This document shows positions 33,312-44,102 of a stretch of DNA of 64,000 nt, one piece after another; position 1 is the first letter of the stretch; the number at the start of each line of letters is the position of its first letter. The notes under the pieces are model-generated. The model worked only from the letters and a program-made list of their open reading frames with translations. It searched no databases and was not told the DNA's origin. The stretch spans positions 875,065 to 939,064 of the forward strand of contig QAOA01005126.1 of NCBI GenBank assembly GCA_003255065.1. The letters run 5' to 3'. The position numbers and the translations under genes are program-made. This DNA is from Cercis canadensis (Eukaryota; Streptophyta; Magnoliopsida; Fabales; Fabaceae).

Positions 33312-33422
33312 TGATGTAGTGCAATACTGGGGTGTTAGTCAAAGTTGAGGTGTTTCCAAAAAGTAGACGAGACCTTACATTTATTGGAACCATCCAGAAT
33401 CATGGGATTTGGTAGTGATAGT
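33312..33422 (+). repeat. X 5' LTR, piece 1
   Basis: Matches 53,782-53,890, including 'accttacatttattgga'. It stops where the copia LTR begins. Confidence 0.8.
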
Positions 33423-34583
33423 TGTTAGTTCCACAATTCTCTAATGTTGTTTTGATGATAACAAATGACTTTAATTCTTCTAATCTATGTTTTTGGCTTA
33501 GTGTTTTACTTAGAGTAGGTTAGCAAGGAAAGTTGAGAACTGGTTCTTCCTTTATGTAAGAACTAGTTCTTAAACCAATTAACTCATTCTTCTAAATTCA
33601 TTTAATCAATGATGCTGACATGAATCTAGGCATGTGAAGACTTTTTAATGCATAAGCCTATTCTATACATGTCAGAAGGTCACCTCAGCTTGTGAAAAAA
33701 GCTTTATCTTATTGGGAGCCGGTGTAGATCCACTTTTTAAGGGAAGTTAGTAAAAAAAATATTTCTTTTGTCACTACTAGACAAAAGAAATGGTTAGTGG
33801 AATTCCCTTTTGTCTTGGCGTGACACATGTCCTTGAATCAAGGGCTATTATTGCTCTTCACGTTCTGGTGGTTCTCCTTCAAGAGAGTGATTTCAAATCT
33901 TCAGAAGCCAAGAAGAAGAAATTCAAAAAGAGAGAGCAAGAGTTAGAGAGAGAGAGTAGTTCTTCTCCTTCAAAAGTTTCTGTACTCGGCTTCTTCTTCC
34001 TCATGTACTCTTCTCTGTAAAAATCTTCTCTGATAGAGAGAGAGAGAAAATGTTAATGGAGCTTGACTTTTATTTGAGTGTTCTTTACTCTTGATTTCAG
34101 TAGAAAATCAGTGAGTTACTTCTAGTTGTGGTGCTAGAAGGAGAAAGTTCTTGGCAAGCTTTAGAGAGAAATCATGGATGTAAAAGTTTGGAGAAGCTTG
34201 GACAAATTAGACTTGATTTAGTGGAACCCTAAGCTTTGGGAGAAGTGGATGTAGGCCTTAGTGCTGAACCACTATAAATGTTTGGCTAAGATTTTCTTGA
34301 CTCTTCTATCCTATTTTTTTTTATTTCATATGCTTATTGAATTTTAGTTTTGATTGTGATGAATTAATGTATTTTTTGGATTGCTCTGTTTGTGCTATTC
34401 TTTGTTAAGCTGAATTTGAATTTATTGTGTTCATCTATTTTGTTCTAGAACTAGTTCATATATTCCAGAACTAGTTTTGGTGCTGTTTAGATATTTGAAC
34501 AAATTCTATTTAATATCAAATTAGCTTAAATTTTTTGAAAACTCCTATTCACCCCCTCTAGGGTTATTTCCTGTAACTCTCAA
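33423..34583 (+). repeat. Copia 5' LTR
   Basis: Matches 42,197-43,310 with a few indels. The first bases after it are the primer site. Confidence 0.85.
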
Positions 34584-34584
34584 T

Positions 34585-34597
34585 TGGTATTAGAGCA
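34585..34597 (+). promoter_or_regulatory. Copia primer binding site (initiator-Met tRNA)
   Basis: TTGGTATTAGAGC differs at one base from the usual TTGGTATCAGAGC complement of initiator methionine tRNA. Confidence 0.85.
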
Positions 34598-34645
34598 AGA
34601 TGTTCATTTTTTCTTTGCTGGTCTAACTAACCAAGAGCTAAAGAT

Positions 34646-35838
34646 TTGGATTATTGTGTTGCAAGTACCATGAACAACCAGAATGAATCTCATTCATCTC
34701 ACAAACTTTCATTCTTCAATGAAGAAAATTATCCTTATTGGAAACACCACATGGAAATGTATCTTGAGTCAATTGACTATGAAGTCTGGCAGATAGTTAG
34801 AAATGGTCTCATACCTCCCACTAAAATGGTAAATGGAGCTGCTATTCCAAAAGAAGAACATGAATTCATTGCTGAAGATAAGCTCAAATTTACTCTCAAT
34901 TCTAAAGCTAGGTACAATATTGTGGGTGTTGTATCTACAAAAGAATATGAGAACATTGCTTCTTGCAATACCACAAAGGAAATGTGGGATAGACTTGCCG
35001 TCATTCATGAAGGAACAAATCATGTAAAAAAGGCTAAACTTGACATTTATTCTATTGAATATGAAATGTTTCAAGATAAATCTCTGAAATCCTTCTTTGC
35101 ACATTTTTTAAGCATCATCAACAGTCTCAAAGGTCTTAGAAGAGTCTATTCTCAAAAGGAACAAGTCAAAAAAATCTTGAGATGCCTCATTGAAAAATGA
35201 GATTCTAAAGTAACTATTCTACTCCAATATGCTAAAACTCATGAACTTACAGTTGATTCATTCAGAGGCACTTTCAAATCACATTAGATGATGGTCTTGC
35301 AAAAGAAGGCCATAGCAGTAGAAAAAAAAAAAAAAGAGTTTAGCTCTTACTTCCACTATTCTAGAAACTAGTACTCAGGAATAACTAGTTCATGATCTTA
35401 TGAAGAAGATAAAATAGAAGAAAATGTTTCAATCAAAAGGAACCAAAAATTTCACAAGAGGAGAAAATCACAAGGAACCTATCATCTGTTATGAATGCAA
35501 AAAACCAGGACACATCAAGTCTGAATGTCCAAACCTCAAGAAAAAATTCTTTAAAAAGGACAAAGAAGGCAACGATGGCTACATGGAGTGATGAAGATTC
35601 AACCTCTGATAGTGAAGATTCTGATGAGGAAAAAATTGTCAACTTCTGCTTGATGGCTAATGGTGAAGGAAGTGGTGAGAAACGTGAGGTAAGTGATCTA
35701 GACCTTGAACTACTTCTTACATATGACGAATTGAGTCATGCTTTTGATGATTTGTCTTTTGATTATGAGAAAAGACTTGCTAAAATCATTGCCCTCAAGA
35801 AAATCATAAAAGATCAAATTAGTGATAAAAGGACTTAA
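34646..35838 (+). pseudogene. Copia gag, broken
   Basis: The first open part (34,646-35,200) carries a copia gag N terminus (LSFFNEENYPYWKHHMEMYL) and the UBN2-type core (ASCNTTKEMWDRL). A frame break near 35,200-35,480 leads to a zinc knuckle of C-x2-C-x4-H-x4-C type at about 35,489-35,530 (CYECKKPGHIKSEC). An acidic serine-rich tail follows (DEDSTSDSEDSDEE, 35,590-35,640) and ends at 35,838. Gag forms the virus-like particle. Confidence 0.85.
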
Positions 35839-36239
35839 AATCTTACAGCATCAGAATGATATTCTTGAAAAATAAAATTGTCTTACTATCTCTGTCATGG
35901 ATGAAAATGACAACTTGAAAGGAAAATTTAATGAACTATCCAGATATCTAGCTAATTTTGTTCAAGGTAGAGACAATCTAAATTCTTTCTAAGGAGACAG
36001 AGGATAGGCCAAGACATAAATGGTTTAGGTTATTCTCAACCTAATCCTTCAAAGAATTTTAAAAATTCATTTGTCAAAGCCTTTTCCTCACACTCATTCT
36101 CTAAGGGAACTTGCTTTTACTGTGGATATTCAGGATATTTTCCTAATGTCTGCTCATATAAAAAATTTTGTGCTGCTAGAAAAATGATATGGGTTTCTAA
36201 AGGCACAACTATTGCTAACTTGAAAGGACCCAAAGAAGT

Positions 36240-37594
36240 TTGGGTACCTAAATCTGTTTAACCTTCTTGCAAGTGTGTTATCAAGCCAAAAGTGATTGCT
36301 GGTATCTTGATAGTGGTTGCTCTAGGCACATGACAAGAGACTATTCAAAGTTCATTTCCATTGACATGGAAGACTTTGGAGTAGTTACTTTTGGTGATAA
36401 CAACAGAAGTAGAATAATAAGTATAGGTAAAATTAGCATAACTCCTTTTCTTTTCATTGACAATGTGTGTTTTGTGAAAGGCTTAATGCACAACTTGTTA
36501 AGCATCAGTCAATTGTGTGATAGAGGTCATAGAATTATCTTTGAAGCATCTCATTGCATCATTCATGATAGAAATTGTGATAATATTCTCTTTGTTGGCC
36601 AAAGAAGTTCTAATGTGTATACTGTGTCCAAAGAATCCTTGGACTTAAAAAATGAAACATGTTTTGCCTCTCAAAGTAGTAGTTCCTGGTTGTGGCACAT
36701 GAGACTTAGCTATGCCAATTTGAAATTAATTGCTAAGGTTTCAAAGAAAGACCTAGTTTCAGGTCTGCCTAAACTAGTTTTCGAAAAAGATAAGATCTGC
36801 ACTACATGTCAGCAGGGTAAGCAAATCAAATCCTCTTTCAATTCTATGAAAGACTTGTCAACTACTAGGCCACTTCAACTACTACATATGGATTTGTTTG
36901 GACCAATTCCCACATTAAGCTTAAATGGAAAGAAGTATGGTTTAGTAATTGTAGATGATTATTCAAGGCTTACTCGGGTCTTCTTCCTAGCTCATAAATA
37001 TGACAGTTTTGTTATTTTTGAAAAATTTAACAAAAAGTTCAAAATGAAAATGGTTTTTCAATATCCTTAATTAGAAGTGATGATGGTGGTGAGTTTGAAA
37101 ACAAGTTTTTCAAAAACTTTTGTGAAAATTCAAGAATCCACCATAATTTCTCTTGTTCTAGAACCCCTCAACAAAATTGTGTTGTTAAGAGGAAAAATAT
37201 GACTCTAGTTAAGATAGGCAGAATAATGTTATGTGAAAATGATTTGTCAAAATACTTTTAAGCTAAAGCTATAAACATAGCATGCTATATTTTGAATAGG
37301 TGCTTAATATGACATATTTTAAAGAAAATCCCATATGAGCTATGGAAATGGATAGAGCCCAATGTAAGTTACTTTCATGCATTTATGTGTAAATGTTTTG
37401 TGCTAAATAATGAAAAAGATCATCTAAGAAAGTTTGATTCTAAATCAGATGAGAGTATATTTTTAGGATATTCTTTGTCTAGCAAAGAATATAGGGTGTT
37501 CAACAAAAGAACTTTGATTGTTGAAGAATCTATGCATGTTGTATTTGATGAATCTAATCTTCTCTTGAGCACAAATGCTCTTGAAGAACCATAA
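36240..37594 (+). pseudogene. Copia protease and integrase, broken
   Basis: 36,267-37,070 is open. It holds the protease active site (WYLDSGCSRHMT), the pre-integrase zinc region (SWLWHMRLSYANL, then CTTCQQGKQ) and the integrase core start (LLHMDLFGP with the first catalytic Asp, then VDDYSR). A frameshift near 37,068 moves the rest (SDDGGEFENKFF, then a lost stretch near 37,260) into other frames. The C-terminal part resumes at 37,385-37,594 (FDSKSDESIFLGYS). Confidence 0.85.
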
Positions 37595-37839
37595 TTATTG
37601 CAAGATAAACTCAAAATTCTTGTTAGAGCAAAAAGCAGCAGGGAGCCTATACCAAAACTAGTTCAGGAAGAAGCTCCGTAGGAAAATGCAAGAAATTCAC
37701 TTCCAAGAGAAACTAGAACCTCTAAAAATCATCCAGTTGAAAAAATTATTGGTGATTTACATGGAGGAATTAGTACCAGAGCTTCACTCAGGGACAAGCC
37801 TGTCAATCTAGCCTTTCTCTCTTTTGATGAGCCTTCAAA

Positions 37840-38640
37840 CATCAATGAAGTCTTAAAAGATGAGGCTTGGATCATGGCTATGCAAGAAGAGCTAAATCAG
37901 TTTGTCAAAAACAAAGTCTGGGATCTAGTTCGTCATCCAAAGGACCATTTTGTTATTGGTGCAAGATGGGTGTTTTGGAATAAACTAGATGAGGATGACA
38001 AGATTGTAAGAAACAAAACACGACTGGTTGCACAAGGCTTCAATCAGCAATAAGGTATTGATTTTTAGGAGACTTTTGCTCCTGTAGCTAGATTAGAAGC
38101 CATAAGAGTGTTTCTTGCATTTGCTTGTTTCAAGAACTTTAAAATCTTTCAAATGGATGTGAAAAGTGCATTTTTGAATGACTTTATTAATGAAGAAGTT
38201 TATGTCAAGCAGCCTCCCAGCTTTAAAAATTTGGATTTTTCCAATCATGTACATAAGTTGTCTAAGGCTCTCTATGATCTTAAACAAGCTCCAAGAGCTT
38301 GGTATGATAGACTTAGTGAGTTTCTTATGTGAAATGATTTTTCAAGAGGAAAAGTAGATACCATTTTGTTCCCAAAAAATGTTTCTCATCATATTATCAT
38401 TGTACAAATTTATGTTGATGATATAATTTTTTGTTTTACTAATGCTGTGATGTGTAAAGATTTTGAGAAGCTCATGAAAAGTGAATTTGAGATGAGCTTG
38501 ATGGGTGAGTTCAATTTCTTTCTTGATCTTCAAGTGAAGCAGACTAATGATGACATCTTTATCAATCAATCTAAGTATACTCGAGTGCTGCTCAAAAGGT
38601 TTGGTATGCAAAAGGTATTTCAACTGTTATGAGTCCAACC
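37840..38640 (+). pseudogene. Copia reverse transcriptase, broken
   Basis: Motifs in order: EAWIMAMQEELNQF (37,865), ARWVFWNKLDEDD, then ETFAPVARLEAIR, FQMDVKSAFLND (first catalytic Asp), LYDLKQAPRAWY, and IYVDDIIF (the YVDD catalytic box, near 38,411). Stops at about 38,050 and 38,331 and a frame change interrupt it. The YVDD box is preserved. Confidence 0.85.
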
Positions 38641-38689
38641 ACCAAACTAGTTTTGGATGAGAAAGGTAAACTAGTTTATGAGAAAAAGG

Positions 38690-39330
38690 TATAAATGGAT
38701 GATTGATTCTCTATTATATTTGACAGCAAGTAGACTTGACATTGTTCTTTGTATGTCTCTGTGCAAGATTTCAAGTTTGTCCTAAAGAATCACATTTGAC
38801 TACTGTTAAAAGAATCTTTAGATATATGTTTAGCACTGTAAATGTTGGTTTGTAGTTTAGCAGAACTAGTTCTTTTGAACTAGTTTCATATACTGATTCT
38901 AACTATGCTGGTTATTCACTTGATCGCAAAAGCATTAGTGGAGGATGTTAGTTTCTTGGAAAGCATTGATCTTTTGGCAATCTAAGAAGTAAAATGCAGT
39001 AGCTCAATCAACAGCTGAGGCAGAATACATGGCAGCTAGACTTTATTGTTCACAAGTTCTATGGATGAAGTAACAATTGATTGATTATGGTATACTTCTT
39101 GACAAAATCTCTTGTGTGATAATACAAGTGCTATTAATATTGCTAGAAATCCAATTCAGCACTCTAGGACCAAACATATAGACATAAATCATCATTTTCT
39201 TAGAGATCATGTCATGAAAGGAGATATTGAACTGTCTTTTATTAGTACTGAAGATCAAATTGCTGATATCTTCACCAAAGCACTAGCTGAAGAAAGATTT
39301 TATTTTCTTAAACATGAAAGAATGATACAT
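38690..39330 (+). pseudogene. Copia RNase H, broken
   Basis: YTDSNYAGYSLDRKSISGG at about 38,890 and CDNTSAINIARNPIQHSRTK from 39,113 are classic copia RNase H motifs, ending with DQIADIFTKALAEERF. Stops and frame changes lie between them. Confidence 0.85.
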
Positions 39331-39778
39331 TGGTCTTTATTACATTCATCCTCTTTGCATATTCCTTGTGTACATATGCATATCATATCGTTTTTCCTTC
39401 TTTGTCTTGTTAGTTTCTTAAAGCTGGTTAATGATCATTTCATCTTGGGATGCTTTTGGCAATTTGGCATAGAAATCTAAAATATTAAAAAATATATATT
39501 TTTTTCTGCCTAAATTTCACTAAATTTGATCTCATTGGGCTTTTAATTTTAGGCTGCCAATTTTTTTTTTTTTTATCAGAACTTCATCTCACTGGGCTTT
39601 TTATTATAAAAGGTTTCAATTATTTCTTTTGGGTTCTACTTTTAAAAAGATTTCAAATTTGTTTTGTGGGCTAGTTTTAAAGAACTTTGTTATGGGCCTG
39701 GATTCATTTTCAGCTTGTGTTCTAAGCTTTTGGCCAAAACATGTGTTTCAATAACCGCCCCTTGTGTCCCTTGTCAAA
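39331..39778 (+). other. Spacer between copia RNase H and the extra ORF
   Basis: AT-rich with poly-T runs. A short repeated phrase ('cactgggctttt.att', near 39,530 and 39,590) suggests a local duplication. No gene is seen. Confidence 0.4.
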
Positions 39779-41780
39779 ATGCCCCGTTTTGATCCTTTTG
39801 TCTTCCCCGTTTTCACCTTTCTTCTTTCCATTTCAAATTTTTTCCCTAAAACTTCTCCACTTCCCTCCTTCCTAAAATTTCTACAAATTTCTTTCATCCA
39901 TGTTCTTCATTCCGGTTCTAGTGGTGCCATTTTCTCTGCTCAACTATCACTTTGTGCAGTAAGATTTTTCTTATTTAAGGTCATGGAAAGGAGAAGAGCA
40001 AGCCAACAATTGATGGGTAAATCCAAAGGCAAAGCCAGAGCTAGAAGTTATCATGAAGACCCCATTCCCATTCTAGATTCTTCATCTTCTTCTGATGAAT
40101 CACCAAAGCTTTCCTCTCTCATCCAACGTTCAAGAAGCATTGTTGCTGGGAAATCTAAGGGCAAAGGTAAACTGTCAATTCCTCTTCCCAAGCCCAAATT
40201 TGAGGGCTTTCTTTTCCCCTCCATTAATGTACCTATTACTGAAAAATTAGTTCCTCTATTACTTCTTGAAGCCCCTCCTTCATCTCACCATACATTTCCA
40301 TTGTGCTCTCCACCTTTGTCACCTATTCCCCAATCTCTACCTCCTTCTCCTGTTATGCCTCCCTCACCTAACCCTTCATCCTCCTCTGATTCTGAAAAAC
40401 CAGATAACCCAAAACCCAGTTCTTCTGTTCTTGCATCAGAACATGAGTCTCAGCCTTCCTCTGCCACTGAACCAGAACCTGAGACACAGTCCCCCTCTAC
40501 CACAGAACCAACATCAATCCCAAAACCTAAAATAGACCCAGAACTTGAAAGTGTCTCAAAACATTGAATTGGAACTCAGTCTACGCTAGCTTCTTCATCT
40601 GTTCCTTCTGATCCTTTAAGGAAATTGAAAATGAAGGCTCGCAAGACAACATTTTCTCCAAGGGTAAAGACACAACCTAAAAAGAAATCTATTTCTTTAT
40701 TTGAGAATGCTACTACTGAGGAAAGGTTCAACAGTCTCTACGCTAGCATATCAATAGCTCCTGGTTGTCTCATCTCATGTGAATCTAGCTCCTCTTCTAC
40801 TAAGGTTGTTCAAGAGATTTTTTGTCAATATAGGATGGTCTACATTGTTTAAACTCAATGAACCTGTGTATTCCAAGGTAATTCGTCTGTTCTATGCTCA
40901 CTTGCAATCCTTACAAGGTTCTGAAACTGATTTAATTTATCTGAAATCTTATATGGCTGGAGTTGAAATTATTTTAACTGAGAGGGTATTGCCTAGTGTG
41001 CTAAAACTTCCTCTTAAAGGAGATACTAGATATGTGCAAAAGGTCTAGCCTTATGATATGATTTCTTATGATGATGCAATGACATCCATTTGTGATTTTC
41101 TTGAAGTTAGAGGCTAAGACAGACCTCCATCAATTCACTGCTTTGATTCTATTACTAGAACCTTAGCTAGGCTAGTGACCACTTGGTTATTACCTCGGGT
41201 TGGCAGTCATAGTGACTTCTCTACACCTGATTTGTATATGCTATATCACTTAAAGCATCAATTAACTCTGAACTTGCCAAGACTGATTTTGAGTACAATG
41301 GCTTCAACTGTTAAGGGAACTATGACTAAAACTAGTTTGCCTTAAGGCATGCTGGTTGTTAAAATTTGCAAGTTCTTCAAGTAAACCTGGCCCAGTTCTC
41401 TACATATCCTTTTCCTCCTAAACTGGTTCTCAAATGAGTTCTTCCTGCATCTAAACTAGTTGAAGATCCATTTGAAAGTTCTAAGTCTGCTCAAACAAAG
41501 AGGCATGCCCCTACACCAACCAGTTCTTCCAAACCTTCCAAGAAACAAAAAGCTTAAGCCAAATCAGTTACTCCTTCTCAACAGGTTGATCATGTGGAAT
41601 GGATTGCCTCTGTCAAGCTTGAAGAACTGGCCAATTAGATTGGAAGGTGGCTTAACTACTTCTAGACTTTATCTTTTGAATGCTCTGCTTGATTGGCTGC
41701 AGTTGAGAAAGAATTAGCTATCACTAAGGCAGAATTGGCAGCTCTTAAATCTTCTAAGCCTTTTACCTCTTAGGACCTAA
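39779..41780 (+). pseudogene. Extra 3' ORF of the copia element (env-position, plant transposon-protein type)
   Basis: The first open part starts at 39,779 (or the internal Met at 39,983) and runs to 40,567. A basic region (MGKSKGKARARS) is followed by a long Ser/Pro-rich region. Beyond the stop, shifted frames carry TTEERFNSLYASI (40,710), KLNEPVYSKVIRLFYAHL (40,852) and a later block (LPRVGSHSDFSTPDLYMLYH, about 41,200). These resemble a domain annotated as putative plant transposon protein, seen at this position in Sirevirus-type and other LTR elements. Function unknown. No signal peptide is visible, so an envelope role is not supported by this copy. Confidence 0.6.
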
Positions 41781-42182
41781 TTTCTTCTTTTCTTTGTCAA
41801 GATTTTAGTTGCATATGTAGAACTTTTGATTATTACCCAACTTTAGATTTTATTTATCTTGTTGTATATCATGTATTGTGCATTGGTCCTAGTTTGACTA
41901 TTTTGGTGATAAAAAAATATCTTATGATCATTTTTCAAGTATCTTTTCTAATGTTTGTTTTGTTATTAATATATTTGTTCTTTATTGTGATTTTTTGATT
42001 CCTCTCCCTTGTCTTTTTTATCATGACAAAAGGGGAGAAACCTAAGATATTTTGTTTTAACTGTTATTACTTGTTGTGTTTATCTCAGTTGAAAAACTCC
42101 CTTCTCTTAAAACTTCTTTAAGAACTAGTTTTGAAGTATGCTCATGTTTAGGGGAGATTTTCCTTAATCATTTGTCATCACC

Positions 42183-42196
42183 AAAAAGGGGGAGAT
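42183..42196 (+). promoter_or_regulatory. Copia polypurine tract
   Basis: aaaaagggggagat directly precedes the 3' LTR. Confidence 0.85.
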
Positions 42197-43310
42197 TATT
42201 AGCTCCACAATTCTCTAATCATGTTTTGATGATAACAAATGACTTAATTCTTCTAATATGTGTTTTTGGTTTAGTGTTTTACTTAGAACAGGTTAACAAA
42301 GAAAGTTAAGAACTAGTTCTTAAACCAGTTAACTTATTCTTCTGAAGTCATTTAATCAATGATGTTGACATGGATCTAGACGTGTGAAGACTTTGGAATG
42401 TGTAAGCCTATTCTGTGCATGTCAGAAGGTCACCTCAGCTTGTGAAAAAAGCTTTCTCTTATTGGGAGCTGGTGTAGATCCACTTTTCAAAGGAAGTTAC
42501 TAAAAAACATTTCTTTTGTCACTACAAGACAAAAGAAATGGTTAGTGGAATTCCCTTTTATCTTGGCGTGACACCTGTCCTTAAATCAAGCCCTATTATT
42601 GTTCTTCACGTGCTAGTGGTTCTCCTTCAAGAGAGTGATTTCAAATCTTCAGAAGACAAGAAGAAGAAATTTAGAAGGAGAGAGAGAGTAGTTCTTCTCC
42701 TTCAAAATTTTATGTACTATACTTCTTCCTCATGTACTCTTGTAAAAATCTTCTCTGAGAGAGAGAAAAAAAAATGTTAATGGAGCTTGACTCTTATTTG
42801 AGTGTTCTTTACTCTTGATTTTAGTAGGAAATCAGTGAGTTACTTCTAGTTGTGGTGCTAGAAGGAGAAAGTTCTTGGTGAGCTTTGGAGAGAAACCATG
42901 GATGTAAAAGCTTAGAGAAACTTGGACAAATTAAACTCGATTTAGTGGAACCCCAAGCTTTGGGAGAAGTGGATGTAGGCCTTAGTGCTGAACCACTATA
43001 AATTCTTGGCTAAGATTTTCTTGACTCTTCTCTCCTATTTTCGATTTCATACGCTTATTGAATTTTAGTTTTGATTGTGATGAATTAGTGTGATTTTCTA
43101 GGTTGCACTGTTTGTGCTATTCTTTGTTAAACTAGATTCGAATTTATTGTGTTCATCTATTATGTTTTAGAACTAGTTCATATATTCCAAAACTAGTTTT
43201 CGTGTTGTTTAGATCTTTGAACAAATTATGTTTAATATCATATTAGCTTAAATTTTTTTAAAACTCCTATTCACCACCCCCTCTAGGAATATTTCCTGTA
43301 ACTCTCAACA
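42197..43310 (+). repeat. Copia 3' LTR
   Basis: Matches 33,423-34,583. The first bases are TATTAG where the 5' LTR has TGTTAG. Confidence 0.85.
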
Positions 43311-43326
43311 TTGTTCAATGTTATTA
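43311..43326 (+). repeat. X 5' LTR, piece 2 (16 bp), with MULE target duplication
   Basis: ttgttcaatgttatta continues X's LTR (compare 53,892-53,905). Its last nine bases, ATGTTATTA (43,318-43,326), are repeated at 51,830-51,838 on the far side of the MULE. Confidence 0.85.
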
Positions 43327-43520
43327 GAGAAATTATTTGGTCCACTGTTGGTGGACTCCAATTTCCACTAGCAGTGGCCCAAATTCTGACATGTGGCATT
43401 ATTTAATTAAAAAAAGAAAACTTTCCTCTCAATTAACCTTTGTTTCTCTTTCATTTTCTCTTCTGTTTCAACTGGAAAAAAAAAAAAAACCCTCTCCTTC
43501 ATTAATTTAGACACAAAGAC
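43327..43520 (+). repeat. FAR1-type MULE inverted repeat, left
   Basis: Pairs with 51,640-51,829. A poly-A run lies at 43,477-43,489. Confidence 0.85.
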
Positions 43521-44102
43521 TCAGCCTTTTACCAAAACAACACAAAGCTAAGATGACTCCTTTTACCAAGAAAAAACAAATCTTGAGAATCTATGCTCTA
43601 TGGTTCCCTTTGCATAATTGCACAAAAAAGAGCTAAAGAGGACAGATCAAATCTCTTGGTGGCTTTCCTTCTCAGCCTTTTACCAAAAGAACATGAAAAC
43701 GTCTTTTAGCAAAAAACACAAACAGTGCCGCATACAAAACTGAAGGCCTGTCAACACTCTGCCACAAGAAAATAGTGCATCCATGTTCATCTTTTTTAAT
43801 TTGTGCAGTTAGTTTTTTTTTTTAAAAATAACATTTCAATTATATTATATACTAAATTAATTTCTTTTACAAGATTTTACATAACTTAGGATGCCATTGC
43901 AGATTTCAACTAGAATTCCAAGTCTCTTATAGTCAGCATTCCATCACAAAAAAGATCAAATTGCAACCATATTGATCACTTCCAGTTTTTAAGGTTAGTT
44001 CTTTTAATTTCAATTATATATTAAATTGATTTTATTTTTTATTCAATTGTAAATTTTAATCAACTTAGATAAATTTATGTATTCTTATTACTTTAGGCTT
44101 TG

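Larger units (their letters stand above)
33423..43310 (+). mobile_element. Sirevirus-like Ty1/copia retrotransposon, 9.9 kb, dead
   Basis: LTRs are at 33,423-34,583 and 42,197-43,310. They are strongly similar, starting TGTTAG or TATTAG and ending CTCTCA(ACA). A Met-tRNA primer site (TTGGTATTAGAGC) follows the first, and a polypurine tract (aaaaagggggagat, 42,183-42,196) precedes the second. Internal order is gag, protease, integrase, reverse transcriptase, RNase H, then an extra ORF of about 2 kb, which is the Sirevirus layout. All proteins carry stops. The octamer AACTAGTT occurs 16 times across LTRs and interior. The target duplication is not clear. Confidence 0.85.

Noticed and set aside
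33418-43315. Target duplication for the copia element (atagt, or ttgtt on both sides)
   Set aside because: ttgtt is present on both sides but would require the LTR to start AG rather than TG, and atagt does not match the right flank. Left unresolved.
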